Below, in pieces: positions 39,401 to 52,689 of a stretch of DNA of 64,000 nucleotides; the stretch's first letter is position 1, and every line of letters starts with the position of its first letter. Source of the DNA: Lithospermum erythrorhizon (Eukaryota > Streptophyta > Magnoliopsida > Boraginales > Boraginaceae); NCBI GenBank assembly GCA_019722365.1, contig JADFUC010001761.1:1-64000 (forward strand), given 5' to 3'. The notes beneath the pieces were generated by a model. That model was given only the letters and a program-made list of their open reading frames with translations. It ran no database searches and had not been told where the DNA came from. A program made the position numbers and the translations under genes.

Positions 39401-39965
39401 CTCAAACTTATGCATATTGAAGTTCATAACAAAGTGAGAGAATTTCTCGAAGATATTTCGTGATAAGGTCTACAAATAAGTTCTTTTTCGAAACACCGTG
39501 CCCAAGATATTATCAGTCGTTTCACCAGTTTAATATTTTAATGACACGCTGACTCGCGTTCTTTCCATTTCCTGGGCCACGCAGAGCACGCATGTCATAT
39601 TTCTAATTTCTAGCTTCCTTTCGAAATAACTCATCGAGTTGCCGGTACATGTTATATGCTTTCACCTTCTCATACTGAGTTTGGAACGCAGGTTCCATGT
39701 TGGCTAGCATAAGACACTAGACATCTACAACATCGACTTCAAGGGGCTTCGTAGTCTCCCTTCCCTATTAGTAGCAAATGCCATTGGGTCTGTATGGGAC
39801 CTAAAGTTCAACATTATTATGTTCCCTCCTACTTGAGAACAATCCTCAAGTTTCGAGACCAGTCATCAAAGTTCGAGTTGTTGAGCTTGCATTTCTGAAG
39901 TGCAACAAGCGAGTTTTTTAGGGATTTGTTGTGGGTAGCTGGCTTCAATTCTACAAGAATAAGTA
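36500..39965 (-). pseudogene. Copia gag-pol relic, internal region 1 of the array
   Basis: Reading leftward on the minus strand, Gag appears first (LNNSNFDDWSRNLRIVLK at 39,831-39,950; FVMNFNMHKFELSQAM; then KKFKKKFNGKAKGSKKPKV and a frameshifted zinc knuckle CHYC...HWKS at 39,134-39,325). Integrase core follows at 38,170-38,400 (KSFEKSREFQNEVENQLNKT; the catalytic SDRGGE has become SGRGGE), then the post-integrase region at 37,781-38,080 (WYPKETVGY). Reverse transcriptase comes next (ECKWVFKKKHDKDGNVHVFK at 37,284-37,544), with an intact VMYVDDILI catalytic box at 37,022-37,033. Domain order is that of Ty1/copia (Tork-like). Stops and frameshifts show it is dead. Confidence 0.85.
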
Positions 39966-40986
39966 TGTAAATGACACAGTTTAGCAATCTATCATGCCAA
40001 ACACTTACAAAATAAATTGTAAAGTAATACCAATACTCGAAATCTCACAAAATGTATTAGTATGCATGACCTACTATATTGAAATTTCAATAATTAAACC
40101 AACCTTATTACTTGGAATGATCATCTGAAAGCCCACAACGTTAGTTGAAATCACTTCAACATGATCCATTGTCATACTTGTCACGATACCAGTACACCTC
40201 CCATCACAGTCGTGCCCGGTGATCGTGATAAGTTTCACAACTTTAAATTGGTTTGATATGAGTGCTTACATTTTATGGTGAGATTCATCGTATTTGATTG
40301 ATTATTTAGCATGTTATATAGTACATACTCAAGTAGTATGCACATCATGAAAAATAAAACAAATAATACACATTTAGGAGATTTATGATATGACCCTAAA
40401 ATAATAAACCTATTATAATTCTTTCAAGTGTAATTTTGTATTCTTCAGCTTTTGAAAATTTCCAATGCCTCCACGGTGTACATTTATTTACTAATCCATC
40501 CAAGACAAAGACGCGTACTCGCGAGTAAAATAAAATAAATAAACGACCAACAAATTAGAATCAACAGATAAACGATTCAAGAAATCAGATTTCAAAAAAT
40601 ACAACTAGGTCATATCAATATATCCCCTTTCCATTCTCATTATAATATATAATAAATTGAAACACATAAACTATGCATTTAATATATTAAATGGTACGGA
40701 TTAAATGACTCATAAAAGTCATAAATATTTTAATGCAATTAAGCTAATTAGACATGTCATCAAATACATAATAAACATGCATTTGATATGCAATAAACAT
40801 AAAATCAATATATAATAAAATGCACAAATTAATTAATTATGAGGTCGATAATAATCCTCAATTAATTCAATACGATTGACAATCATATAGATATTTTCAT
40901 TTTTGATTAAACAAATCAAAATATCACATAAATATAATTTAACCTGTGGATAGAAAATTAATTCAAATTCTAAATCTCTTCATAAT

Positions 40987-42303
40987 CGCTGAATAACGGT
41001 ATTCGATTCAAACCTGTTTTTGAAGATAACAAATTGTTTAAACGAACTAATCCCTTTTTCAAGTGAACGTGTATTCAGGTTTATTCTTTAATAAGTTCAA
41101 GCGCTTAAAATGCCGGGATCGATGGTTCGGAGGCTCATGACGAAGTCTAACAAACGTTCTCTCAAGGAGCTCGCGTTTATTGTTTATAGGCTAGAAGGAA
41201 ACTCTACACTCTAGTATATTGTCGCTTTTTAAATACGCGAGTAAGGACTTTTGGCGATTTAATCTTATTGTGTTTTAAAACTGATAGTCCGTAGTTTCTA
41301 ATCCTAAGTATAGATTGATTCATGGTTGTCTCGTATTAAACGATCATGTCATTTCGCTTCGAGAATTGGCTTCAAACGATCTTTTTATTTCTGGGAAAGA
41401 GAAATTTAACCATCGAGACCCCATCGGTGAGTTCCCTGGTCTCACGATTGAGACCTCTTCGACCCCCTCGGTCTCGATAGTGGTCCCGATGATCGAGACC
41501 CCGACTCCTCGATAGGTCTACAGAGCCGGCTACGACTGGCTGCACTTAACCCATCGAGGGTCTACCGAGACCTCCCGTCTCGACGGGGTCACGATGGCGC
41601 CTTTCACTTAAAAAATTTTGCACTATATAAAGCCTCTTCCTTTGAAACAAAACAACTTTTGATAATTCTTTTTTGACCTAATTTCGAGCAATTAATTCCT
41701 TGAAATCAAAAGGCAAAAAGTCATAACTCTTACATTTAATTCTTTCATTATCTTTTTAGAGAGTTTCCTAGTCAGGCGAAAAGTGTAATATCTTAATTCC
41801 TTTATTGCTTGAGTGAAACTTGCATGGCATATCATATTCTAAGTTGAGTAGTAAAGGAAATCCTAAGAAGCGTAGCCTGGTTCCTAATCTAGGTCGATTA
41901 GAGTCAGAATCCTTGGGCCGGCCACTTGGGCTTGGAGGTTGTGTGTTTGATAACAGTCTTGAGAGAAGCTGTTTGTGTGTATTCAAACATTTCTTCAAGC
42001 CAGCTAGCTATCTTTGCCAAAATCCCAGGTTGGAAAGTCACTGAAAGCAAGAGGGAACCGCCGTTAAAATCGCAGACAGTTTTTCTCTCTTTACTCTTTA
42101 CTTCGGGCATATTCTTATTGTTATTGTTAATCATTTTGATAGTTAAATTGTTGACTAATCATTCTCAAGCTTCGTAGTCGGTCTATCGAATTAATTTATA
42201 TTCCTATCGCTTCAAGCACTCCGCATTGTTAAACTAAACTCGAAAAGATAATAATTTAATTTAAACCTTATTCACCCCCTCTAAGGTTATATCTAGGTTA
42301 ACA
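40987..42303 (+). mobile_element. Solo LTR (SIRE-like) in internal region 1
   Basis: About 1.3 kb flanked by perfect ATAAT duplications (40,982-40,986 and 42,304-42,308). It has a plus-strand promoter word CACTATATAAAGCC (about 41,621) and ends CACCCCCTCTAAGG...GGTTAACA as in SIRE/Maximus-type copia LTRs. No primer-binding site or coding sequence adjoins it. It is the same family as 48,399-49,544. It begins CGCTG rather than the usual TG. Confidence 0.7.
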
Positions 42304-42308
42304 ATAAT

Positions 42309-43342
42309 TATATCCATCTAAATATATATAATTTTCAAATACATTAAATAAAATATATTTTGTGTTCACGCTATTACAATAACTATTTCATATATACAAT
42401 AAAAAAATAATTATTACAATAATCATTTCATATAAATACAATAAGATAAAACTAGAAAGTTTATCTACACATATTTATATTTTAACTAGATATTATTACC
42501 ATGATTATATCCTCAAATAAATACATTTATAAAAGGATAAATAATGAAAGGAATTATTGAATTAAACTTATTATCATCAAAATTGATAAGTACAATTATA
42601 GTAATAATAAAAGGATAATAATACACAAAAAAACCGAAATTAATAATTTTAAAGTGGATTAGGATTTTGTAACAACCAAATCCGGAGGGTTAACGCTGGA
42701 CGGACTGCCTCCGGCCCCCGCCGAGACGCGCTGACCATCGATCAAGCCTGTCTGTAGACGCGTCCAACGGTGGCCAAACGCCCCTGTTTGGCCACTGACA
42801 CGCCTCTCGAGGGCTCCAAGGTCATTCCTCGATTTCCAAAAATTTCATTGTTTCCGATTCAATTCAATTGTTTGAGAAAAAATTATTCGAATGCCTTAAA
42901 CACATCCAAAAATTCTAAAATTTAATCCAGACATTCCACACAATTTTATTGAACTTTTCCAATTGGAATTTTGTAAAAACCATTTACCAAAAATTAATTA
43001 TACAATAAACATTCCAAAAATCATCCCCTCTGGAATGCAGATGAAAACTGGTGGAATTGTTCAAACATTTTAAACTCCTCAAATCCAATAAAATGTTTAG
43101 ATTTCAATCCAAATTTTTTAAAAAAATCCCTTTCAATTGATGAAACACAAATCTAAATTTAAATCATCAAAATTGACAATATGATGAACTTGAACAATTG
43201 TATAAAACACATATTTATTCATGGATCAATTTTTTATAACATATATTCATGGTCAAGAATATATAATATGAAAAATGATATAAAATGTGTTTATATAACA
43301 AATTATATATAAAATGTAATCAAAATTATACAACTTAAACAT
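42309..43342. other. AT-rich remainder of internal region 1, with a GC-rich patch
   Basis: AT-rich sequence to the left of the primer-binding site. A GC-rich patch at 42,668-42,825 begins TGTAACAACC, a word typical of Tekay/Del gypsy LTR starts, but no matching end is visible. No gene seen. Confidence 0.35.
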
Positions 43343-43354
43343 GCTCTGATGCCA
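43343..43354 (-). other. Primer-binding site next to LTR2
   Basis: Minus strand TGGCATCAGAGC, one base from the usual TGGTATCAGAGC that pairs with initiator tRNA-Met. It lies one base from the LTR2 end, so LTR2 also acts as the 5' LTR of internal region 1. Confidence 0.8.
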
Positions 43355-43355
43355 C

Positions 43356-46300
43356 TGTTGGAAAATTACGCAACTAATTCATAATAAACATGAACAAATG
43401 CAACCAAGATCGAATAAATGTATAATATCGAATTACAAAACATACAAATATATAAATTCATACACGTATGAATACAAGAGTACTTACAATACGTGAAAGG
43501 ATACGATGAACTTCAACCTCACGAATCCTTCTCGTTGAATCCCTTAGCACCTCAGCCAAATGCCTCCAATTAGTCCACACCATGAGTAGTTGAATCTCGC
43601 GATTGATTTGCTAGAATCTACTTATCAAGCTGACAACAAAATGAGTCAAAGCTTGACTCAAATGCTAGAGAGATGGAGAGGGAGGCGGCGGCTTTCGTTG
43701 GGAGAAGACGAAATGAACTTAAGTTTTTCATTCTTACCTTTTTTCCTTATATAGCCCCCTTTCCTGCTTTGCCCTAATATTTGATTCGCTTTGGATAAAT
43801 AAGCTAACCCATTAATGTAATGAACGGTAATCCACTGTTAATAAATAAATAAAAATGTGACATTTTATAAATTTATTTCCGTAATCGAACCTACTTAATA
43901 TTTATGTTCACAATGTTATCGTTTCGGAAGTTAGTTATCGAGATAAGTTAAAACTAGAGGTAATGATCAATAAAATGATCGGTTTTACACCGATTGGGTT
44001 ATCAGTCTAACCCCAAATTCCTTAACCATCCTTTAAGCCCAACCAAAATTCCAACCCATTCACATTTTCTTTCTTCAGCCGTTACTGCCGAGTTGGTTTT
44101 CAAGAAAAGAAAAAAAAAATCGATTCTTCTTTCTCAATTTTCTCCTCCATCTCTCGAGCTTTGGACTTCAAATTTTCGGGAGAGTTTCTCATCATCATCC
44201 TCGGCTGCTTGGCAGGTAAAAGTGGTGCGATATTTTGAGTATTTTATAAATCTCCAAACTGATTTTTGTTGACTTTTTGGTATTTTGAATTTTATTTCTC
44301 CAATTGATTCTTGGGTTGTAAATTAGTTATTATTGGGTTTAAATATTGTGTTTGGATGTGAAAATTTGATATTTTTAGTAAGCAGTTGACTTTTGAACTT
44401 TTGGGTTGACTTTTGGATTTTTGGATATGTCATCGAATAGAATTATTAGTTCAGGCCTGTATTATAACATGAATTGATAAATGACTCCGATATTTGGGGT
44501 AGAAAGTGTTGTTATAGTTGAATGGACTTTCTGGGGTGATCGTGGGTTGACTACAAAACGCCATGTTAATGTAAATAAGTTAAATGGATCTATCAGATTG
44601 TTTCTGGGATACAATTATGAATTATGTTAGTTGGAAGCAAATAGGTTGAATTAATCTTAGTGAATTTGTGGCAAGTAAAGTTTCAACTTAGATTAGTGGG
44701 GTCGGTGAGTTGTGTGGTTAAATTAATCGAAAAGTCAAATTGGATTGATTGAAATTAGTTAGAAATGTTGGAAATTTGAATAAGATATATTTATTATCTA
44801 ATTTAGTTCGGTGTTTGTGTTTGTCATCGAAATTGTTATTGAACATAATTAGCACTACGTAAGTTGTCAATTTATAACCGAAACGGGTTAAAAGTCCGGA
44901 AATTAAATTAGATGTGGGTTAAATGGTTACGAAGTTGTGATTATATTTTAAATGCTTCTGCTCGTACTCTGACGGGAACAAAGGCGAGGATCGATTGATC
45001 ATTGGGCGCTTAGTGTTCTAGCCAAAGGGATTTATCACTGCTTGTTATCTTTATTTATGTTTGGGGCGTCAGGTATGGTAAATCAAGTTACGACAATGTA
45101 TCTGTTATGAACTTATCTGGTGTATAGTCAGCGAGACCGTGAATTGTTGACTTCACAGGTGGTACAGACATGCATTATGTGCTGCTTATCGAGTATTTAC
45201 GTTGAAAGATATTTATAAGTAAGTTTGGTAACTTGAAAGATAGTTACGCCGAGTGGCCCCGTATTCATGTCGGTATATTTGTGTTATGGACGATTCTGGG
45301 AGCGTATCTCTCGCTTGAATGCGTTTTGTAACAATTGGTTGTATCATGTGTGATATGGATGTTGCATTGAGTCTATTGTGTGTCAAGTGTGTTTGACATT
45401 GTCCGTGTGACGGTGGACCGCTTGATTTGTGGACGCCAGATGACGCTGGGTGCTCAAGCGGTGAGCCCGCCGAAAAGTGATGACGATGCCATGCTCGGGC
45501 GGCGAACGCTGAAAAGGATATGTTGTTGTCATGTTCAAGGTGAGCCTCGAAAAAGGATGAATTGTTATATTTGATGTTATTGTGGTTTCCTTTTTGTGAA
45601 TTGTTTATTTGTGGTCGCGTATTAACGCCATAAATTTCGCTTGCCATTTGCCGTGGCTACGTGATAAATATGATATGAAGACCAAGTTTCAGTTTTCTAC
45701 AAGATGCGCTAAGTATTTATGAGTATTTTCTATTATGATGCCTCGAGTAGTTAGCATTTGTTATATATATGTACAAACGTATTTATCCATCTTATTGCTA
45801 CGCATATCGCATATGTTTATCCCTTACGCGCATTCTGGATACGGGTAAGCTACCATCCCAAGCATCCGTTTCCAATAAGCCGCCGAGCTTACCCGCTTCC
45901 CACCTCCGATCGGACAGTGCCCTTTGAAAGCCGTTGAGTTCAAGCGAGTGTCCGGTGACTTTATTTAGCGGTAGACGGGTGGCTGTGGATCCCCAAGTAG
46001 CCTCTCTCTTTTTCATTATTTTGATGTAAACAAGCCACTTTTGGTTTTGGGAGATGTTGAAATTGTAAGATATTTTGTGGTACATTTTGTGACTTGGTTG
46101 TTATGGTGTTTTATGTTTTGGGTTTGGCTAGAAATGCCAATGCACGGTTAGATTTTCAGATGAATGCTTTTCGCCAACTATTTTATTTTTTATCAAACTG
46201 CCGTTCTACCGGTTTTTTAAAATGTGTGTTTTTCGTGTCAACCATCTGTATTGGTGACTCGATATAAGTTGGAAAGTTGGATGAGACGACTCCAAATTCC

Positions 46301-46818
46301 TCGAGGCGCATTACTCGAGGCGGGTCGCCATACCAAGTCAGTTAACTAACTTATTACTAAACGAGTAAGTAACTTAACAAGTTACTAATGAAATTTTCCC
46401 TCGTTAAAACCAATTGAACTGTAAAGTTAATCGATTTGGTTTTGTTCAATTTTGCTTTACATTATCAATGTAAAACTCGATTGGGTATCTCGTTGAGTTT
46501 AATCAACTCCCAATTTAACAATCACGATTTAATTTCCATACATGAAATATGACCAACGCCATTGTACGCTGTAACCTTTGGACTCGTGACATTAATCGTG
46601 ATAATAATATAATTGACCATTATGTGATTATTATATCGATTATGCATGGATCTAGCACCGCATAACTCGCCGATATTAGAGTTTCTATTTAGTAATTGTA
46701 CTACTATTATTGAATATTTAGTTTGAGTAACTTTACTGAATCAAAACTAGTAAATGAATCAAGCAATAATTATCAGAATCGGCATAATTAAAGAAATCAA
46801 TATACTTGATTTCCAACA
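43356..46818 (-). mobile_element. LTR2 of the array, split by a nested insertion
   Basis: Begins TGTTGGAAAATTACGC and ends GATTTCCAACA. Its two halves (43,356-43,815 and 46,341-46,818; about 938 bp together) align with LTR1, including the minus-strand TATA GGCTATATAAGG (near 43,745). Minus-strand AAGTGGGG (46,819-46,826) directly before it is a polypurine tract, so it is also the 3' LTR of internal region 2. Confidence 0.8.
43816..46340 (+). mobile_element. 2.5-kb TG...CA element nested in LTR2 (gypsy-like solo LTR)
   Basis: Interrupts LTR2 exactly where LTR1 is continuous. It begins TGTAATGAACGG and ends ACCAAGTCA; the flanks ATTAA (43,811-43,815) and GTTAA (46,341-46,345) match at 4 of 5 bases. 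Length and TGTAA start resemble Tekay/Del-type gypsy LTRs. It has no gag or pol. Orientation is inferred from the TGTAA start. It holds scattered GC-rich patches (45,400-45,540 and 45,820-46,010). Confidence 0.6.
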
Positions 46819-48393
46819 CCCCACTTCAAGCCATTGGACAATTACTTTACAATTCCTTTATCCGTGATCTCTACTGCATCAAATTCATAAGAAGTGTGTC
46901 ATGAAACACCAACGACTTTCTTTACTCGAGCGTAACTCGATTCAGTATCGGCCCCATAAACCAACTGCCCAAAACCTATCGAGACTCGAGATCTACTCAG
47001 AGTATGAAGGGATGGATAAATTCCTTATAATATATCAACGCTCACTCATGCTCACCGTGTTACCTAACATATGCTATGATCCCCGCTTAAGGTAGACGTT
47101 TGACATAGTCAAAGTACGTGAGCTTATATAACATGAGAAGTTATATACACAAATTAATAATCAAGTAAACTTAATAGTTCTAAGTAAATATCATAGGACA
47201 CAGATATACATATCTTCTATGATTGTAGTGTCAATCCAAATTCTCCTCGCTTATGTGTAAACCTATAACCCATAAGATTGATTAGACTTACGTTTCCTAT
47301 GATCCAAACGATCATCAATCAATCACTATGCTGGTCATCAAATGCTAGTTGCCCCAAAACCATCAACATCTGACAGGGAAAATGACTATCTTATGTTTCT
47401 AGACTTGAAGAGTTGTCAACGCTTACAAGTTGCCTCTCTAGAAACTATAGACTTGCCTTGGGATTATTATTTCAACCAACTGTGAAACAATAAATGACTA
47501 TATGAATGGATGACAAATTCATATAATGTAGTTAACAATTAGATTATAAAACAAGAATTACCTTGTTCAATCAATTATTTAACTTATTCTAGAAAGTAAA
47601 TGAACTAGCTCCCTCCGAACTCCTCAGATCGCTCGCTTCTTGATCTCATGAAATCAAACCTTGATTTAATCACAGAAGAATATATCAACCCCGAGATGCT
47701 TGCTCAAGTCCACACATGGATCCTTAAACTTGCATTAAACTCTTAGGTCATTTAAGACATGTAAAGTTGGAAAGTGATGATTACAATCATGTCCTTAACC
47801 AGAGAGCCACTTACAAGTAGTCTTTACATCCATTTGTTCAGTTTCTCAACCATGGAATCAACGATGGCTAAGATTATCCTCGTATAATAATACATAGCTA
47901 CGTGCAAAATGGATTTTAAGCATTTTGCCACAAGCTTTGCTTTAAAATTGTGGACATTACCACCTGGGTCCAGTTTCCTCACAAATATCCACTTACACTC
48001 AGTGGTCGAAAACCCACTAGTTAAGTGTAACAAGGACAAAATCTTTCGTATTTCTAGCACTATCTCGTATTTTCCGGCGCTAGCCACTTCTCCTGCTACT
48101 ATCTAAAAAGTTTACAACACGACTAAAGTGTGTTAAAGACATCTATCTAATCAAATGTATATTCTTTAATTTACTTCCACTAGTATATCAAACTCCATTC
48201 ATGAATTACTTCGATAATAAGAAACTTTGGCATGTACAACCGCCCATTCCAATTACCTTTCACATTTAGTTTTAGGAGATCAACAATAAGTGATCCATTT
48301 TATAGAACTATGTTTTACAATTATTCTCTTAAAGTTATCGCAGTTTATTCCTGCACTAAATGCAGAAATACTTTTAAAGAAAACTCCACAATT
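46819..48393 (-). pseudogene. Copia pol relic, internal region 2 of the array
   Basis: Bases 46,819-47,800 align with the region right of LTR1 (35,561 onward), for example the shared ATGGATAAAT.CCTTATAATATATCAAC. A reverse transcriptase fragment at 47,824-48,087 reads ECKWIFVRKLDPGGNVHNFK and AKLVAK on the minus strand. It is closer to the LTR than in region 1, so about 0.7 kb has been lost here. No gag is recognised farther right. Confidence 0.7.
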
Positions 48394-48398
48394 CCTAT

Positions 48399-49544
48399 CG
48401 TTGAATAATGGAATTCGATTCAAACCTTTTTGAAGATAACAAATTATTTAAACGAATCCAATTCCACTTTCAAGTGAAACTTGTGATTAAATTTCATCTT
48501 TAAAGAAGTTCAAGTGCTTAAAGGCTGACCAATGTTCAAGACTCAAGATTGAGTCAACCAAACGTGAATTAAAACTGCAGCCTCATGGTCTTATATTTCC
48601 ATATATGCTTGTAAGGAAACTCTACACTTTAGTATGTTGTTTTTCGTATGAGAGTAATACAACTTTTTGGCGGGTTTAATCTTTGACCTGGGTTTTAAAA
48701 TGAGTGTCTGTAGTGTCTAACTTAAGTATCGATTGATTCATTATTAAGGATCTATTAAACGATTACAGGCCATTTCGTCGAGAATTGGCTCAAACGATCC
48801 TATTTTGGAAAGTTAAACTCAGAGATCATCGAGACCCCATCTAGGAGGGTCCGTCCGATGACGAGACCCGACTCACTGATAGTAATTCCAGCAAAATATA
48901 GCCGTTTAACATGTTCCATTGCTGGGGGTCTATCGAGACTCGAAGTCTCTCACGGGTCTCGGCTAATGCGGACTTTTCTAGCCATTTTTGTGCAATTATA
49001 CACGCTTCTTTCTATTTTTAAAACCCTACCTTTTGAACACTCATTTTTTACATTAATTTTTTTCTTACAAATTCAAAAGGAAAAAGTTAAAACCTCTCAT
49101 ATTTAATCTTCATCATCTTTAGTAGAGTGTTTCAGAAATTGTCCATTAAATTTTAATCATTATTATGATTTGTTGGAAAATCCTTGTGTATGAAAGCATG
49201 TGGTCAGTTATTCTCGTTGGAGTAAGAGAGGAAATCCTAGGGAGCGAGGTCTTGGGTTTCTAGTCTTGGTTGATTAGAGTAGAAATCCTTAGCTCGAGTT
49301 CGGGGTCTCGTCAGAGGCTGTGTTTGATAATAGTCTCTGGCAGAATCGCGTAACTAAACAATTCCTCAAGAGCTTACACAAGCAAAATCGCGAGGTTGAA
49401 AGTCAAGGTCGCAGCATTAGGGGAATCGGCTCGTAAAAATCTTTGTGTATTGTCTCTCTCTTCCTTTACCTCTTTACATCAAGTGTTTTCTTTTATTTTG
49501 GTTAATTATATTTTAGTTGTCTAAGGTTATATTTAAAGCTAACA
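48399..49544 (+). mobile_element. Solo LTR (SIRE-like) in internal region 2
   Basis: About 1.15 kb, same family and orientation as 40,987-42,303 (shared TTTTGAAGATAACAAA, GGAAACTCTACACT, CATCGAGACCCCATC). Perfect CCTAT duplications flank it (48,394-48,398 and 49,545-49,549), different from those of the other copy, so the two inserted separately. It begins CGTTG. Confidence 0.7.
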
Positions 49545-49549
49545 CCTAT

Positions 49550-51759
49550 TACAGAATTGTGCTATGTCATGATAGTGATGTACAACACATGATTCCCACA
49601 GCCATAATGTGAATCATTGTCATGTAATAGATTCCAACCACTCTCACCCAGCCTGATGCCCCATCGGAACGGACCCCAATGTAGCAGTTGTCTTCACACA
49701 AGAGTAGCACGTCTTTATTATAGAGTTTAATCTATCATAGATTTTATTCACCTCAAGCTTCATGACGCATTATAGCTTAACAAGCAAATGTCATCTAAGC
49801 TTATATTTTGTGACTAATATAGCATATGTCACATACATGCAATTGCACTTACAAATGTACAATAATCAATTACTATTATACCTTTCAAGGCGTAATGTAA
49901 TCTTTAGTACTCAATGTACAAGATATTGTGTGCAACAGGTTCTAATTAACCCTTAAGAAACTCATGTTCACCTTTTACCTTTATCCTTTTATTCTAATCA
50001 AAATATCAAGATGAGGATATTAATTCCATCATAATCGTATCTCAAGTTTACAACTTGATACCGACATAACAATCACCTCCTTTTTTATTCTCAAGCTGAG
50101 ATGCATTTCCAAAAACAATGTCAAACATCCATCATCACTGATCATTACATATGAACATTCTTTGGATCACTTACTTAAAGACACATGTTACAATACGTGG
50201 GTAATAAGGAAAAAGTTGAAATAGAAATAGACATAGTCAACCAATGAATACATTGAACTTGGTCGAAACCAAATGTTTGATTCATTTATGACTATATTGT
50301 TCATTTAGTGGAATTACATTTCTTACTTCTGATGAATCACCATCTAGAAGGTAAATAGAGAGTTATATACCTAATTGTATTCCAATTTGAGTTTCACACA
50401 CGTATGACCTCAAGTTATCTATTGAGTATGATTTTTATTCATACCATCATGTCTCGCGATTAGACGCAAGAATTCATCGAATTGTCACATAATATTCCCG
50501 ATACAACCGGTCCTAACATCGGATTGCGTCTCCTAAGGAGCAACTTGAATACATTCAAGTCATATTTAATTCCATTCTTTATACTCCATAAGGAAGATAC
50601 TATACATACAATAAATTGTAATTCTATAGTAGATGGAAATAAATACCAACTACATTCCAGTTATGTACATGATGACATAGTCTTAACATTAGACCTCATA
50701 TTAAATTATGTCTACATCAAAGGATGAACACTAACGTGTCCTAATATATCAAAAGTTTGTTTATCAAACATAGCTTTGAGTCAGTTCTTGCCGTAATGAT
50801 TAAATTTAATTTAAAGGCAGTACAACAACTTTCGCCGATATGTGAATTTATTCCATTCATTGTGCTTCAATTACATTGAACCCAATTATTACTTGTATTA
50901 CTCCAACTAGCGACACATTTGGGTGTAGTGAAAATTACTGGTATACAAATTGAAAGATTTCATCCATTGTGTTTTAACTTCATTAAACACAATTCCTTAC
51001 TTACGTATCTTATCAAGTACGCTTTTAAGATCAGAATGATGTCTCATTCCTCGGATAATACATTACTCATGTCGATGATACTTAATTCAGAACTTGATAG
51101 TATTTATATGGTCCTCCCCATACCTTTACCACCTGTGTATTATTCAATCGACGAGATAGTTTGATCGCCTTGTATGAACACAACTGCACTCAAGATCGAC
51201 GCACTCCCACTAAGACTAGTAGACTCGACTCGCTTTATCTTGCAAGATTAAACTCAAGTCTTGTTAAAGTTAGTTTCCACAAGTATCACTCAATTATTTG
51301 TTATTCAAAATATCATGCTCTTCTAATAAATACATTAAACCAAAGAAATAGTTTGAAGTTTCAAACTACTCATGGATCAAGAAATTGTGTGCTCTTATAA
51401 TGTAGTCACATATCATTACATAAGAGTTCAATTATCTTTCTTCATGCCTTGTACCCTGGCTACTACTGTACTTGGCTCGTAATCATGATCAAAACCATGT
51501 GAGTCAAAACAGTGTCTAAGACACCGGGCAAAGAAGCCATGTTCTATCAGATTTTGATAACAAATCATTTAAGATATGAGTTTTTATCAAACCTCCCTCT
51601 TTTTATTTCTCAAGTGTTATTAAATATCTTTCTTTCGATGCCTAATGTTAGAAATAATGAAATTAATCATTAACTTCAAATCATAGTTCTTTGTGCACTC
51701 AACTTTAAAATGTGACGCGAACCAAATAGGACACATTGATCAAGTTACACAAACCACAA
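49550..51759. other. Unclassified part of internal region 2
   Basis: Moderately AT-rich sequence between the solo LTR and LTR3. It probably belongs to the array or to another insertion; I recognise no protein or terminus. Confidence 0.35.
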
Positions 51760-52680
51760 GCTTATGCTTCATCAGAATTCATGAACACAAATGAGCACAT
51801 ATATATGTATATGAAATGAGCACATATATATATGAAATGAGCACTTACAGTGCAGTAGAAGTCACCAACATTTCTCTCACGAAGCCTCCTTTGATTTCCT
51901 TAGAAATTAGCACCACAAATGGTAGATGCCTCCAATCGGGTCCACACCGAGGAGCGTGTTGAATTATGCTATTAGACTAAGCCGAACCAAGAACAATTGA
52001 GAACAAAATCAAGCCAAAAGGTTGACTTTTGTTCAAGCATGAGTAGTGGGGAGTGGCTATACGAGGGGAGGCGGATGATAAAGATTAAGTTTTTTCATCT
52101 TATGAAACCTCTGCAGCCTACCCCCTTTTAACCCTTAATTTTGACCCGTTAATTATCAGCAACTCAAAACCGTTAACTAACCAAAGCGGTAACGAGTAGT
52201 AACTAACAAGTCACTAATGAGCTTTTCTAAGCAAACTGCTAATTAAACCAGTTAATTAGTTTGGTGTCGTCCACTTATATCTTACATTATCAATGTAAAT
52301 CTTCGATTGAGTATTCGCTGATTTCACCTACTTTCAATTTAGCATTCATGATTTAATTTCATGCATGAAATAAAAATGAACGCCACTTACAGAATTCCGC
52401 TCACATAATATCGCTTGTATTATAATATAATTGATCATTAGTATTATTATAACTATTATGCATGAGATCTAGTAGTTCGCATAACTCCCGATATTATCAA
52501 AAGTTTCTATTTAGTAATTTACAAGCTACTATTATCGAACACTTAGTTCGAAAGAATCTCATTTAACTAAAAACTAGTAAATGAATTGTTACAATAATTG
52601 TCACAATTTAACTAAAACTAGTAAATGAATTGTTACAACAATTGCTCAATGGGATAATTAAAAAATCAATATACTCTCGT
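51760..52680 (-). mobile_element. LTR3, diverged LTR closing the array
   Basis: Aligns with LTR1 and LTR2 from about AATTCATGAACACAAATG to ATAATTAAAAAATCAATATA, with shared TTACATTATCAATGTAAA and CGATTTAA-type blocks, but is clearly more diverged and lacks clean TG/CA ends. It contains ATGAGCACATATATAT minisatellite units (51,791-51,846) and a 46-bp tandem duplication near 52,566-52,660. Confidence 0.6.
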
Positions 52681-52689
52681 TTCTAAATG

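Noticed and set aside
45213..45647. Minus-strand 144-codon frame as a gene
   Set aside because: Lies inside the 2.5-kb nested LTR-like element, has no recognised domain, and other frames are equally open over part of it.
51791..51846. Short spaced repeats resembling a CRISPR or regulatory array
   Set aside because: ATGAGCACATATATAT units are an AT-rich minisatellite inside a retrotransposon LTR in plant DNA.
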